The notes: a model not told the origin generated them from the sequence alone. A stretch of DNA of 64,000 nt from Phascolomyces articulosus (GCA_025677815.1 JAIXMP010000018.1:434001-498000), one strand, 5' to 3'; shown: positions 1 to 13,748, counted from the first letter of the stretch. Program-made: numbers and translations.

Positions 1-33
<33 letters not shown>
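1..33. repeat. (CA)n microsatellite
   Basis: Uninterrupted CA dinucleotide repeat at the window edge; it may extend further left. It lies downstream of the 3' end of the V-ATPase gene. Confidence 0.95.
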
Positions 34-39
<6 letters not shown>

Positions 40-300
40 CTTCGAGAAAAAATTATACCAGGATTTTTTTATGATAAAAAAACGTGTTTTTTTCATTTAT
101 AGTAAAACGAATCTCTCTTTTTTTTTTAATAATAATAAACATCAAACAACAACACTAACAAACAACACACTCCATCTACTAACTCATTTATAGTTTTTGT
201 TTATGAAAAAAGAAAAATATGATATACCATATAAAAAATGGACGATGGGAGAGAAAAAAAAGACAGGGTAAAAGTAAAGAAAGAAAAAAAAACGAGATGG

Positions 301-1822
301 TTACAAGACAGGGATATAGCTATTGATTCGATCCTTTTGATTTTGAGAAATACATTCAGCAATCCATACAATGTTTCGAATCTCTTGTTCCTTTAGCTTG
401 ATATAAGCATAAAATACACCATAGTTGAATTGTTGTTGGAATGCAAGTCGGTTCAAAAATACTTCATGTTCGAAAAACTTGTCTTCTAATGTCTTGCCAC
501 TGGTCGACATATCAAAGAAAGGTCGATATTCCTATTATGTATATCATTTTTACATAAATATATTTTCGATTATCTTTTGAACAAAAAAGAATGACTTACA
601 TGGAAAACTTCACAAGTAGCCTTGACTTGTTCAAATTCATCAGCAATAGCAAGCTTGGCATTGCCTTCAGGGAACAATCGACCAATGGTAGGGAATAGCT
701 TTTTACGATCTTCTTTGGGTAATTCTGTACCAAAAGAATTGATGGTAATATTGACGGTACGACGATCTGCTTCAAACTAGAAAAAAAAAGTAGATGTGTT
801 TTTTTACGTATGAATAATTATTACCCCATCTTAATCCCCACTTTTGTCTCAAAAACCTATCTCTATCTATTATCTCTAAAGGTTGCTGTTGTTATAGATA
901 AAATACCTGCAAGATATCACCCATCACTTCCGCTGTAGGACCACCCAAGGTTTGACAAAAAGCATAAAAATCTTCAAGATAAGCTTTATACAATGTATTA
1001 CGAATGATTTCAATATTCAATTCATCCAAATCCTGAGCACTCAAACAATTAGCAAAGTAAGGGGCAAGCGGTGTTTCGACAAGGACCGTGTTGTACAGTT
1101 CCGCCACCGTTGTTGCAACACATAATGCTGGCATCGATTCAAATTGTCCCAATGGATGACAACGTTCCAAAAGGTCATGGGTATCGCGTTCATGAAGTGT
1201 ACCAGTAATAAGTAAAATAACATTATCAATCATGTATTGATATCTATATATATTGATACGGTTATTTATTCTGTCTTTTTTTTTTTGTTATGACACATAA
1301 CAGAAAATAGTCTCTGTCTCCCAAAATATATTACGTGATATAGTCCAAGAATTTGGATAAAGGTTGAACAGCTGTTGCTCGAATATAGTTGAATTCATCA
1401 ACCAATCGTTCAGTCAATCGTTCAGACAAAGTAGATGTAGCAAGTGGTGATGGTTCGTTTTGAAGTAATGTACCATAATCAGTAGCACCAATTTGAAGAC
1501 GTAAATCTGGTTTTTTTTTAATGAAAAAAAAAAAACGCGTTAATATTTATCTCAATATCATATTCTTTTTTTTTATAAATGACAATCTCGCTCTTTTTCT
1601 TTCTTTCGAGGCTAATGATTTCCATTGAACTCAATGAAAAAAAAAAACCAAATATATAAAAAGAAAAAACTAAACACTTTTTTTTTTTTTTTTTTTACCT
1701 TCAAGCGTTTCACATTGCGTAAAGTTCAAATATTGAGTTTGGTTCAAAATACCGGAAAAGTAACCTCGAAGGATACCATCAATATAACCGTCGTTTTCGT
1801 TATAAAAAAGTGCAGATGCCAT
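301..1822 (-). CDS. VMA6: V-type H+-ATPase subunit d (Vma6), five exons
   Basis: Subunit d of the V0 sector, which couples the central stalk to the proteolipid ring of the proton pump on vacuolar and endosomal membranes. Exons read 5' to 3' are 1822-1699, 1506-1335, 1243-907, 776-600 and 531-301. They join in frame to 346 residues, the usual family length (about 345). The N-terminus has the family pattern [14 protein letters not shown]. The middle exon carries [23 protein letters not shown] and [18 protein letters not shown], and the last exon carries [19 protein letters not shown] and ends in [20 protein letters not shown]. All junctions are GT-AG. It is divergently arranged with the PP5 gene across about 900 bp. 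Identification is firm; individual splice sites were read by eye. Confidence 0.96.
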
Positions 1823-2731
1823 GCTTAGATGAGTGAATAATGAATGACGAGTTTATTTTTTGGGAGGATATATAGGTGATATATATATATGAAAGAAGAA
1901 GAAAAAAACCGCAAGCACACAAAAAAAGACGAAACGTAAAACCTCCTCCATCGTACCAGATGGATTCAAATACCGATCACTTAAAAGAGAGAGAGCTTAT
2001 TTTTTTTTTGATGGATAACGCTGCTGTTGCCGTTGCTGCTTGTGGCGTAACCAAGTAAATAAATAAATAGTATTGCGATAAGTTTGTTTTTACAGTAGAT
2101 ATATTTTACTGAGTGGAGGAATCCATGTAGAAAGGAATGAGTTGATACCCAATAGTATTTCGATTGTAGTAACGTAGTTTCGTATAAAAATTCATTGATT
2201 GAGGAGATGGCATATGACAAGTTGGTATGTGTGACAGCAACAACGCATAGACACATTCATTTTTCTAATCTCTGATGGTCTTGGTTTCATCTATCATTCA
2301 CTGGGTGGATGATGTATTACTCAAATCACAGAAGAAATGATGAAAATAAATAGGATACTCTTTTAAAATAACCTTTTTCTTGTCAATTTTCGTCTCCTAG
2401 CTACAAAGTTGGCAAACTATAAAAGAAAAGGAGAGAGAGAAAGAGGGACCTTTATGTTGTCAACGAGATATTTTTTAAGGTTTTTATTTTTTTTTCTTCT
2501 ACAAAGCAACCGAATCCATACGTTCTCTCAGTTAACAGTATAAAGTGAATATTGATATATATATATATATCATATAAAACATAACCAGATCCAAACCAGC
2601 GGAGTCCCATGAACAAGGTCGTCGATTTGACTGGTGCTTGATTGTTCGCTTGTGTGTATATATTTTTCCTCTTCCCCTCTCTCTTTGTACCTTTTTCCAC
2701 TTTTTGAAAGGTTGCTCAAAAAAAAAAAAAC
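1823..2731. other. Divergent intergenic region VMA6/PPT1
   Basis: About 900 bp between two divergent start codons, so it should hold both promoters. It contains AG-rich and T-rich tracts, a short TA run near 2560 and a pyrimidine-rich stretch just before the PP5 start. Short open frames here show no family resemblance. No specific regulatory site could be assigned. Confidence 0.6.
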
Positions 2732-5418
2732 ATGACCATTTCCGAATCCGATCGAGTCAAGGCAGATCAGATCAAGGCTGAAGCTAATAAACTATTTGCT
2801 GGTCCGAATGGATTCTTATTATAAAAAAAAAAGAAGAATTGAATGAAATAAGGGTTTTTTCTAAACATGAACACCATTTTATAATAGAAAAGCGATTTCC
2901 TGAAGCGATTGAAAAGTATACAGCCGCGATCCAACTGAATCCTACTGTTGCTGCTTATTATACCAACCGTGCCTTTTGTCACCTTAAATTAGAATCATAT
3001 GGTTATGCTATTACGTATGTATCTTTTTGATTCACTTTTCTTTTTTTTTAAAAAAAAGCCCATTGGGATTGAGTTTTGAATTTCAACCGATTTCTTTGAA
3101 TTGACTTTATTCTTTCAAAAAAAAAAAAAAAAGCGATGCCGAAGAAGCATTAAAGATTGATCCCACCTTGACAAAGGTATATATATAAAGTTGTATAAAA
3201 GAGAAGGAAGACAGAATGGGGAAGGGGAGAGAGATCTTTTTATAATTGATATAAATTTAATCGATGCTATGTATCTAGGCCAATTATCGACGTGCTTCGG
3301 CTAATATGGCTTTGGGTAAATTTAAAGAAGCTCTCAAGGATTTAAGAGTGGTCTCTAAGCGTGCACCAGGAGATAAAGATGCTAAAGCCAAATTGGATGA
3401 ATGTTCAAAGATTGTAAAACGTATTGAATTTGAAAAAGCTATTGAGGTAAAAAAAAAATCATCATGATCATGGCATTATGAAGGGAAAGGAGTTTTTTAA
3501 ATACATTTCTGTGTTTATTATTTTTTTAGCATGATGATCGTACACCTAGTGTTGCAGAAACATTAGACCCAAAGAGTATGGGTAAGTCATGATAAATGAA
3601 AAAAAAAAGTATCTATGTAGGCATTGTATTTTTTTGGGGAAGGAAATTCATCATCATGGATTGATTGATTGAAATTTTTATATAGCTGTGGAAAGTTCCT
3701 ATGATGGTCCCAAGATCATTGAAGAAGAGGATGAACCCCAGATCACTCAAGATTTTGTAACACAAATGATTGAACGATTTAAGAACCAAAAAAAGATTCA
3801 CAAGAAATATGCATTTATGGTAAGACGATTTTATTTTGGTTTACTAGAGAATGAAAAAAAAAACCATGGAACTTATTGAAGATATAATAGATTATTTTGG
3901 CTGTTCGTAAAATGATGATGGAAGCACCTTCGTTGATCGATGTGAGTGTTCCTGAAAATGGTATTTTGACCGTCTGTGGTGATGTTCATGGTAAATGATC
4001 TCTCTATTTCTAATTGATTTTTGTATATAAGAATATGAAACCCTCGATTGACTCATTTAAATAGGTCAATTTTATGATTTTATCAACATTTTTGAATCGA
4101 ACGGTTACCCTGGAGATACACATGCTTATTTATTTAATGGTGATTTTGTGGATCGTGGTAGTTTCTCTGTGGAAGTCATTCTTACACTTTTTGCATACAA
4201 ATGGCTTTATCCTACTCGATTGTATCTTGCCCGTGGTAACCATGAAACCGATAATATGAATAAGGTGTATGGTTTTGAAGGAGAAGTCAAGGCCAAGTTT
4301 AGTGACATGATGTTCAAGGTAAAAAAAAAAAAAAAAGAATGGATCTACATGTCTCTCTCTTGATTTTTTTTTAAAGTGTGTACATATACATGTTATGATG
4401 GACCCGACTGAAAAAAAAAAAAAAACGTTTTATTTAGTTGTTCTCAGAAACATTCAATGCACTTCCCTTGGCCCATGTTATTGGTCATAAGATTCTTGTG
4501 GTGCATGGTGGTTTATTCTCCAAAGATGATGTCACTTTAGATGATATTCGTAAAATTGATCGATTAGGTCAACGACAACCTGGATCAGATGGTAAATTAA
4601 TTCTTCATATTAAAAAAAAGAAAGAAAGAGGGAGAGGAGGAGGAAAGGAGAGAAGAAATGATTTATCATTCTAGATAAATAGATAGATTGATTGAGAGAT
4701 CGTAAAAGTTAATTAACTGCGTTTTATGATCTTTTTATTTTTTTTAGGTTTAATGTGTGAACTTCTTTGGTCTGATCCTCAACCTGAACTTGGAAGAGGA
4801 GCCAGTAAACGTGGTGTGGGTATTCAATTTGGTCCTGATGTGACAAAGAACTTTTTGGAACGAAATAATTTGGATATGCTGATACGTAGTCATGAAGTCA
4901 AAGAAAATGGTTATGTTATTGAACACGATGGTAAATGTGTTACTGTCTTTTCTGCACCTAATTATTGGTAAGTCTTGTCTCTAATGGAAAATGACGGTTG
5001 TAAAAGGGTCATTGAACCAATTCACTATACTCTTTCAATTTTTTTTTCGAGGGAGTTGTGGTGATGATGATGATACCATCCAACGATCTTCTCTCCTACT
5101 TTATTATATATTTTTTAACTGACATTTTCCTTTCCCCCTTTCTTTTATGGTGATGGTAGTGACACGGTTGGTAATAAAGGTGCATACATCAATATTACAC
5201 CAGATATCAAGTTGGATTATGTTACATTTGAACATGTGGTAAGTGAACATCGTTTCGATAATCATCATAAAAAAAACATGTTTATATAAGAAAAAGAAAA
5301 GAGAGGGAATAATGTACTAATCCCCAAAAAAAAAACCGGTTTATTATTATTTTAGCCTCATCCCCAAGTTCGACCTATGCAATATGCTAGTCAATTCAGC
5401 GGTCTACTTGGCATGTAA
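2732..5418 (+). CDS. PPT1: Serine/threonine protein phosphatase 5 (TPR-PPP), twelve exons
   Basis: PP5/Ppt1 family phosphatase, which works with Hsp90 through its TPR domain. Exons: 2732-2801, 2888-3014, 3135-3177, 3279-3446, 3530-3581, 3686-3819, 3891-3990, 4065-4318, 4438-4591, 4748-4967, 5160-5238, 5356-5418. Joined they give 487 residues (about 480-500 is typical). Residues 1 to about 130 form three TPRs ([14 protein letters not shown], then [19 protein letters not shown]). The PPP metal-site motifs follow in order: GDVHGQ near 228, GDFVDRG near 257, RGNHE near 288, then HGGLFS, a WSDPQP segment and RSHEV. Human PP5 has GDTHGQ where this has GDVHGQ. The protein ends LLGM, like other PP5 C-termini. 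Introns are 70-190 bp. Identification is very secure; small junction errors are possible. Confidence 0.96.
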
Positions 5419-5964
5419 AAAAAGATACACATTTATATATACATCAAAAAGAAATTATCTATCTATATATTCTTATATATTATTAATAATAAAAGGAGAA
5501 CAAAAAAAAGAGACACGCCTCTCCCTCCCCCTCCATGCCATGGCTTTTATAGAGTCTGTTTTTAATATTATTATTATTATTATTATTATTTTAGTTATTC
5601 ACTCTAATTTTACTATTACTTTTTTGATAAAAGACCTTTGTTGTAAATGACAAAAAAATAGAATGAATTTTTTTTTATTATTTTACAAAAAAAAAAGTTG
5701 AATTTATACAAAAAAGAAAGTAAAAAAGATGTGTAAATGCATGTACTATGTGTATATTATAAATGTGTGGATAGAAAAGATATGCCAAAATGTGGGAATC
5801 AAAAAATAGGAGTATACATCGGAAAAGAATATGCAGAAATAAGAAAAAGTGGGAGAGGTTCGTTTTTTAGGAGAAGGGGAGGAGTAATAAAAAAAAATAA
5901 GGTCAATAAATATATAATAATAATAATAATAATGAATCCAAAGGAGAAGAAGAAGAAGAAGGGA
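5419..5964. other. Convergent 3' intergenic region
   Basis: Lies between the stop codons of PPT1 (+) and the next gene (-). It is AT-rich, with an ATT run near 5566-5592 and an ATA run near 5911. Nothing coding was recognised; it probably holds both 3' UTRs. Confidence 0.6.
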
Positions 5965-7353
5965 TTATCGTGGACAAGAACAACAATTAGATGTTGTTGG
6001 AAGATCGGTTGAACAACAATACATACTTTCTTCACCTAAAGAAAAATCAGACGATAATGCTTGAATGGCGGCCCCTCGTAATGTTTTTAAATGAATCATT
6101 TTTGGATATCTTGCAGATACAAAACTATTACTACGACTCATATGATGAGGATCATGAAGACTTTCTTTTTTACTTGTGGATTTTGAAAATAAAGATACAC
6201 CCGAGTCTCTTTTTTGGTGTTGATGATGATGATGGATAGCAGAAGTTGAGGTGGATGTGATTTGACTATCATTATTATTATGATGGTGTCCTGATCCATG
6301 TTGAGGAGAAGAAGGGTGTGGTTGAAAAGTACTTGTCGATGTCATTAAAGTCACAGGTGATGGAGGAGGTGAAAATACAACAGAAGCTAAACCACCTGCA
6401 CCTAATGCTCGAGCTATATTTTGATTACTAAGACCATGAAGCCCTTGACCTATTAAATTGGCTTTATCTTGTTGGTATTGTTCAAATGAAATGGTATGTC
6501 GTTTTTTCTTTTTCATGGCATGTGTATCTCCTCCTCCTCCTGTTACTTCAGTCAATGGTGGTGGTGGTGGTTGTTTTAACGAGGTCGTAGAAGTCTTTTT
6601 ATAAAGACTAAACCATCGTTTAACAAAACGTAAAGAGCTATTTCCTCGTTTATTATTCGAAGAAGGCAAAGATTTTTTTCGTCGTTGACTTTCTGTGGTA
6701 GGTGAAGGAGAGGTTGTATCCAAAAAATCATGATTAGAATCATTATGATAGACAGGATGATGATGGTCATTCTCTTCGTCTTCATCCTCTGCCTCAATAT
6801 CATCACTGTCGTCGTTGGATAATAAAATGACGTCTTGATCGTAGGAGTGAGTGTCCAGGGGCACGAGGGATCTTATTTCCATGCGCCGCCGCCGTTCCAA
6901 TTCAGCTTCGAGTCGTAATAATTGAATTTGCGAATCTACATAACATTTTACTCGTCGGTGGCGACTTTCTCGACCATAGGCGGTCTATAAAGAAGAATAA
7001 TTTCTCTCCTTAGATGAGTTCTCCTCCCCATCTGGGTATAGATTATGATTATTATTTACCTTGATGGTATGTTCTTTTAAATTGATTTCAGTTAATGGAC
7101 TAATATTCGTTGTGTCTTGTTCTTTTTTAGGATAGTGGGTTTGTATTCTTTCTCCTTGTTGTAATGAGTGATGATGATTAGGCGGAGTCGTCATAGAAGG
7201 TGGCTGTTGACATGAACTAAGGGAAACAGATAATGAATGTTGAATGGTAGGTTTCGAAGGTGGATGGGGTGGTGGTGGTGATGGATTTGATGGTACAAGT
7301 GATGGACATGAATATCCTCTATGTAGACCTTTAGGTGTGGTTGATGATGACAT
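5965..7353 (-). CDS. Hypothetical Ser/Pro/His-rich protein, two exons
   Basis: Not recognised. Exons 7353-7060 and 6984-5965 join in phase 0 (donor GTAAAT, acceptor TATAG) to give 437 residues. The first 98 residues are Ser/Pro/His-rich, with a proline run. A short basic helical stretch follows (KCYVDSQIQLLRLEAELERR), then an acidic segment rich in D and E, and a basic patch (RFVKRWFSLYKK). Next come a compact region around residues 230-280 (FEQYQQDKANLIGQGLHG), His repeats, and a Cys-containing tail ending NCCSCPR. Most of the protein is low complexity and probably disordered. No signal peptide or membrane segment is seen. The long uninterrupted second exon and clean splice support a real gene, probably lineage-specific. 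Confidence 0.75.
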
Positions 7354-8680
7354 GGATGATGAAATAAAAAAAAAAGAAAAAGAAAAAGAAAAAAAAAAAG
7401 GAGAAAGAAGAAGAAGAAAAAGTAGGCATATGCATCTCTAACCATTTATATAATATTTGCATTGTTTTCGTTAGTAACTATATAATCTTTTAGACGCAGC
7501 AGTAAACTGTAGCAAGTAGCAAGTAATAGTAGTAGTGGTAGAAGGACTTGATGTCGTGCGTGGCGCGCTTTTTTTTCGTTTTAGTCTATCTATTTACTCC
7601 TTTTTGTTGTTGTTGTTGTTGATTATGGATATAATAAAGCACATGTGTAATAGTTATATAACCATTATATAGGATATAATAAAAATGGTGTTGTTGGTGA
7701 GAAACCATAACCCCTACTTGCATATTCTTTTACTATTTTACTATCTTAATAAATAAATAAAAAGATCAATCCATTCATTATTCATTATTACTCTTTCTCT
7801 CCTTATTCTATTATATATAAGGTTGGTTTTATTTATTTACGTATAGTTTATCGGAGGAAACGATCAAGAGGTAGTTAGTTAAAAAAAAAAGTATATAAAT
7901 GTGAGCTGCAGAAATCATGCCATTTCGTACGAATTATAATTGGATAAAAAGTGACCCATCATCATCAATAACAACAGTCATTTGAACATATCCAAATAGA
8001 TCTATGATGTTGTTGTTGTTGTTGTGTTATTATAACATGTATGTATATGCGTATGCTTTATATACAAACATGCATATGTGTATTTTTTTTTCATGATACT
8101 TTCATAGAGTGTCATGACTTACAATTTACAAACACATAGCTACAACGTGTGGCTAAAACATCATCAACAAAAAAAATAACATATAAATATACAAATAATA
8201 ATAATTTTAAAAGGTATCAAAAAAAAAGTGTATTAGAGACAGAGGAGGAAACAAACTCAAAAAATGAATAAAATTACAAAATGCAAAAAATTCTTGATTA
8301 AAAAAAAAAGAATATTTCCTCATATCAGAAAGATGAATTACTATTAAAAAAATATATGGAAAATAAAAAAAAGGGTTCATACAAAGAGACTAAATAATAT
8401 ATAATGTAACATATACGAGTCGTATAATCACTTCTTAAAAGGGAGAGAGAGAAAAAAGGGGAAGTAGTAGAAAGAGAGGAGAAGGGAGGAATAAAAAAGA
8501 GGTTTTTTTTAAAGAAGTAAAATATCAAAGGGGAGAGAAGAAGAGGGGAAAAAAGAAGTAGGTTGTTGGGTGTGTATTTTTTTTATATGTAAAAAGAAAA
8601 TGAATAATGATGGGAGAACAAAAAATAAGAAAAAGTATCTATAAATGAAATGGAGGAGAAAGAAAAAAAAAAGATTTTTT
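7354..8680. other. AT-rich intergenic region
   Basis: About 1.3 kb between two minus-strand genes. It contains TTG repeats (about 7600-7620 and 8007-8025), homopolymer tracts and purine runs near 8450-8560. No gene recognised. The 7354-7600 part should hold the promoter of the gene to its left. Confidence 0.55.
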
Positions 8681-11264
8681 TTATCTCTTTCGAGATAAAG
8701 AAGATGATGTCCTTGAAGAAGGTGGTATCAATCGTTGTTGTGTTTGTTTGGTATCCATCCTTCGAGATGAAGAAGCAGTACTCATACGAGAACTTGCTCG
8801 GGATATGGATCGTGGTTGTGTTGTAGGTTTTGATGTAGTAGAGGTAGTAGACAAGGTTGTATTACGCCGTAATACACTACTTGATTTGGAGGAGATAGTA
8901 CTTGAACCAGCCACACTTCTTGCACCTGCATGGACTGTTAATCCGGCTTTTGGTTGTTGCGTAGTAGTCGCAGGTTTAACACGAACGGCAGTGACAGTGT
9001 GTTGCTGTTTCTTTAATTTTTCAATTTCAACATGTGCTTCTGATAATTGAAGTTCTAATTTCTTTCGAGCATCGACTTGAAGTTTTTGTTCACGCTTCAT
9101 ATCATGCATTTGTTCCAAAACACGGGTCATCATGGATTCCAATTCATTGCGTTGCTTCGCTTCTTTACGTATGGATTGTTCCAATTGAGGTACTTGTTGC
9201 ATGGCTTGTTCCATTTTACGTTCATAAACTTGACGCATATTGATTTCTTGTTCCAATCGATCATAGAGGACCTTTTGTTGTTGATCCACCAGGACGGTCA
9301 TATCTTCCATGGCTTTTTCAAAAGCAATACGCATCGCTGTTTCTTCTTGCAAATGGTCTTCAACAGAATGTAATCGTTCTTGGACACGATTCATTTGTTG
9401 ACGATGAACTTGACCACATAAACGAACCATGTTGACCATCAAACGATGTTTGGGTCGAATTGCACTGGTTTGCTGTTCTTGTTGCTGACGACGACGGCAT
9501 TGATAGCCTCGCCAAGCAGCTTGAATTTTGACTGCCGCAGCACTTTGCAATATATCATTGTGGATCAAATGCTCTTGTTCTTGATCCGATAAAGGTAAAA
9601 AGATGGAGGCAGATTCAATTGGTAATTCTTGAGTATTGATATTGTTCTTGTAACAATACTCTTGATCTTCATGATCGTTATCATCATACCCTTCATCGCT
9701 ACTCCAATTGGTCTGGCTGCTGGGGCAACGACGTTGTTTGTTCTTTTCATCCCCTCCTCTGGAACGAGGAGACAAAAGTGAACATGAAGGTGATTTGGCG
9801 ACTTTTTTCATGTGCTTTTTCTTTTTACTGAGTTTTATCAATACAACATGTTGAGAATCATGCGTTAATGCTGAAGAGGAGGACGAGGAGGTGATAGAAT
9901 AAGGAGAAACAGGCCGACCTTGTAATAATTCGGATTCACTGCAGAAAACAGGTAAATCTTCAGATTCAATGGCGGATGTCGGTCGATATTGATTCTTGTA
10001 CAAGTCTATAAAAAATATTCATGTGAAAAAAAAACAATGTATGAGTTATATATAAAAGCTGCTGTGTAAGTATCACTTGGTGTGACCAAGATTTCTTGAC
10101 CCAAAAAAAAAAGCGAATGATAAATATATATTTACCTGGATGATGAGGTCTCCATTGTTTTTCTTCTCGTACAGAATCCAAAAAGGAACAAGGAGCAGCA
10201 ATGACTTGTTTAATAGTAGCCACAGAATCATAGGATTGTTCACGATCACGACGGATTTGTTCTTCTTGTTCAGGTAATTCCAAAGGAGACAAACGACCAT
10301 CTTCAATTAAATAATCTTCTTCTTCCTCTTCTTCATGAGGAGCATGTGGGATCATGTGTTGTTTTCCTACGACTTGATCCAATACAGAATCAAAGAATTG
10401 ATCTAAATGATCATTATTGGCATAATAATGATCAGAAGGAGAAGAAGAACGTGAAGAATGGAAATCACCGGTTGTAGTGGTCATTGTTGAAAATGAGGAT
10501 TCGTCAAAAAATGAACAATCATCGTCTTGTGGGTGAGTGTCATACATTTGTGCCAATGCTTGTAAATGAGCTTTGGGTGGAAATTCATAATGAACTTGTT
10601 CTGGTTCCAAGTTTTGAGGTACGTCCATAATTAACATGTCGTCTAGTGTTGAATCGTCTTCCAATGTTGTAAAACACGTATTATTATTATTATTATTGTT
10701 ATTTAATGAAGTTGTTGTAGTATTCGTCGTCGTCGTCGGTTGCTAAGTGTAGAAGAATGAAAAAATAACAATACGAGTTGCATAAGCAAAAAGAAAAGAA
10801 AAAAAAATTAAAGAACGAAAGAAAGAGAAATGGATAGAATAACCAATTGATAAAAAAAAAAAGGGCGCCAAGTTTATAAATAAGCCAAGAGAAAAATTAT
10901 AGAATGGGCTGCTTTTTTTTTTAGATATAAAAATCAATTGGGGGGAAAAAAAGAACTGCGGGAGGATGTTTGTTTATAAGAAAAAAATAAAGCGGTCTGT
11001 GGTGGCTGAAATATAAGTGTGTGTGTGACATATGAAAATTTATATCACAATAAAAACGCACATGGCTCGAAAAAGAGGTGGGCCGTGCTTGTCATACACA
11101 TTTTTGGGGGGGGGGAGGGTAGTTACTTTGATGGGTAAGTTGATAATAATAATAATAAATGTTTCACACTTTACCTGATACAACATCATTTTGTCATCCT
11201 TTGGGACCAGCGAAGAAGCATGACGAAGCATGATAGGTTCAGTATTAAAGTTGGTAGCCATCAT
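8681..11264 (-). CDS. IQ-motif coiled-coil protein, three exons
   Basis: Exons 11264-11175, 10742-10136 and 10005-8681 join in frame to 673 residues. The N-terminal third is acidic, with Asp/Glu, Asn and Ser runs. Just before the centre is a clear IQ motif (AAAVKIQAAWRGYQCRRR), known to bind calmodulin or myosin-type light chains. A long predicted coiled coil follows (VQERLHSVEDHLQEE through EAHVEIEKLKKQQ, about 150 residues). The C-terminal 100 residues are Ser/Thr/Arg-rich and basic and end SSSLSRKR. This layout suggests a cytoskeletal or septum-associated scaffold, but that is inference. Two start codons are adjacent (11264 and 11261). The first intron is about 430 bp, longer than most here; the second is about 130 bp. 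Confidence 0.83.
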
Positions 11265-12134
11265 ATTGAAATATATATATATATATATATATATTTATAT
11301 TTTTATATAAAAAGTCGTTAGAGTTTCGTTGGTTGTTATATATAATTAAAAAGTATTTCGTCGTCGTATAAATATAATTTTTTTCTTGTTGGGCTTGTTG
11401 TTGAGTCCACCAAATTAATGATACGAAGTTGATATTTGTTATTCGTCTATTATATATTATGCGGTAAATAATGATGATGATAATATTATAAAGGGAAAAG
11501 GTTTGCGGTGGATGATGATGAAAAAGGGGGATGGGTGGATTCCCACTTAAGAAGAATAGAATAGACGTAGAATGATGTGTTTTTTGAAGGAATGGGCTGG
11601 GTTTGTTAGGTTGTAAAAAGTACAAAAAAAAAAGGAGGAAGCTTTGCTTTCAAAGAAAAAGATTTCTTTTTTTTTATTTTGTCACTTTAATATATATTTT
11701 TTTTGTATAGGTTTGTTATTTGAACAAAAAGAAAAAGAAAAAGGGAAAGAAGAAGAAGAAGAAGAAAAAAAGACTTTTTTTTTGAAATTGGTCTTCAAGA
11801 AGACAATCAAATTATTATTTAAAAAAAACGTGCAATTCGTATCAAAAAGGAGAAGTTTTTTTTTTTCTTTCTCTTAATAAAAAGACCGATTTTTTTTTGT
11901 TATATTTTTATTTTCAGGTTACACCCGCAGATCGTGTCCTTTCTTTTACTATATCCTTTTTCCACTGCCATGGTCATTATATAGAGATGGTTATCATTTC
12001 CAAAAGTAAAAACTATTAGATGATGATGAATGAACAGATGAAATGGGGAAAGATAAAATGGAATGATGATGAAGAAGAACAAGGGTGAATGAAGGATGGG
12101 GTTAGATAAAAAGTAAAAAAGAAAAAAAAATCAG

Positions 12135-12135
<1 letters not shown>

Positions 12136-12173
<38 letters not shown>
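12136..12173. repeat. (TTA)n microsatellite
   Basis: Near-perfect TTA/ATT trinucleotide repeat of about 12 units in intergenic DNA. Confidence 0.9.
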
Positions 12174-12174
<1 letters not shown>

Positions 12175-12352
12175 TAGGTAATTAATCGTCTATTCATTTT
12201 CATTTGTACACACACATATATATATATTTCCCTGGTGTTTAATAGATAGTAGTAAATACGTAGTCATCGTCAATAGATGACATCTTTTATCCATGTAATG
12301 GATGATCGAAAATAAACAAGTTTACATCATTATTTTCTTTTTACAAATAAAT

Positions 12353-12472
12353 ACACCAATGAAAACTGTGCCACTTGTCATACTAAAAGTAGAAAATCCG
12401 AGTTTTATTGTTTACCTATAGTCTTATAGTAGTCAATGACAAGTAAAGTAGGTGGTTCTTCTTCATTGGTGT
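12353..12472. repeat. Imperfect inverted repeat, about 120 bp
   Basis: ACACCAATGAA at the left end is matched by TTCATTGGTGT at the right end. An inner ACTTGTCAT is matched by ATGACAAGT. The centre is unpaired. It could be a worn miniature transposon or a chance palindrome; no target duplication is evident. Confidence 0.35.
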
Positions 12473-13679
12473 AAAAATCGAGTGTCCCCGAAAAATTCAC
12501 GTTTTTAGTGATAAGCAATGTGAACGGACTTCTTTTTTTGACATATGCGCATTATTTTCTCTCTCTCTCCCCCACATAATTAAATCAGTCGGAGTCAAGA
12601 CACGTGTCAAACTGAGTTTTCCCGCCTTTTTTTTTTATTCTATTTTAGGTCATAGACAAGTGGAGTCTCTTTCTTTCCAATAAGTATTCTCTTTACAACA
12701 AATAAAATGGTGAGAAAAATGATACTTTGACTACCTCTTTAACTCTATTATATAAACAAAGCCTTCATAACAAAAGCTCAGATAAAATGTCTTGTTAAAA
12801 AAAAAGAATCACAATGGCTAATCTTTTCAAATAATATGAATAAGACTATGCTTCATAAGGAAGTAGGTGTCTTAATAATAATTATTTTATCATCATATTT
12901 GAGACAGCTACTTATTCTTCTTGTTCTCTCACTCTCTCTCTCTCCCCCCAAACCGCCTGGGCCAAGACTTATGGTACGACATTCACAAAAACTTTTTTTT
13001 TCTCAACAATAAGACTTTACTCACGATAGATTTATGAAACAAAAATGACCCGCGTCTTTTTTTATTATTATTATTTATTCTTAATTGATATACATGGCTG
13101 TTGTTGAGTAAGTAATAAGTTAGTACTAAATGACAGTATCCTCCAGTATATTTACCCGTAACAACAAAGGACAATGGATGTAATACAAACGCTTTCCTTT
13201 TTGAATTACTTAACCGCTTCTTCACGCACCCATGACTTTAAGCTTATAATCTTGAATTTTATCTTTCTAATTTATTTCCATGATTAATTATGCATTTTAC
13301 ATGACTTCGACCCACTGGTTTGTAAATATAAATAGATTAATAAAATCATCTCTAAAGTGGTGTATGTATTTTTTTTTTGATTCAGCCCTTTATAAAAATA
13401 TAAAGGGATGTCTACATTGCAAATTACTACGTTCTTTTCTTTCTTTATATTAATTGAATAACCCTATTCTTAACTATTACACTTATTAAAAACATGACAC
13501 ATAATAGAAATGACTATGACAAATCAATCAAAGAAGGATACGTGGTAGAATTCAAACAACCAATAATAATCCAACGCTTTTTTTTTCGCGATTATTTGAT
13601 TTGTGAAACGTTCTTATTTTTTATTTTTTTTTACACAAGTAGTAATCCTATATACCACTGACACTCACCAATGAGAAAT

Positions 13680-13686
13680 TATAAAA
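13680..13686 (+). promoter_or_regulatory. TATA-like box with upstream CCAAT
   Basis: TATAAAA followed by GGG, with CCAAT about 13 bp upstream (near 13668). It lies about 65 bp before the start codon of the 72-residue open frame at 13749. The spacing is promoter-like but unproven. Confidence 0.35.
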
Positions 13687-13748
13687 GGGACAACAACAAT
13701 GGGTTGTTGACAATCAACAAAAGGCAACATGATTCAATATAAAACAAA

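Larger units (their letters stand above)
11265..13679. other. AT-rich intergenic region
   Basis: About 2.4 kb without a recognised gene. It contains a TA run at about 11272-11295, AAG/GAA purine runs near 11725-11770, a TTA microsatellite (12136-12173) and an imperfect inverted repeat (12353-12472). The first few hundred bases should be the promoter of the IQ-motif gene. Confidence 0.55.

Noticed and set aside
1..33. CA repeat as telomere-like end
   Set aside because: Simple dinucleotide repeat, not a TTAGGG-type telomere; plain microsatellite.
5799..6035. Phe/Ile-rich short frame in the PPT1 3' region
   Set aside because: Derived from T- and ATT-runs and overlapping the 3' end of a better supported gene.
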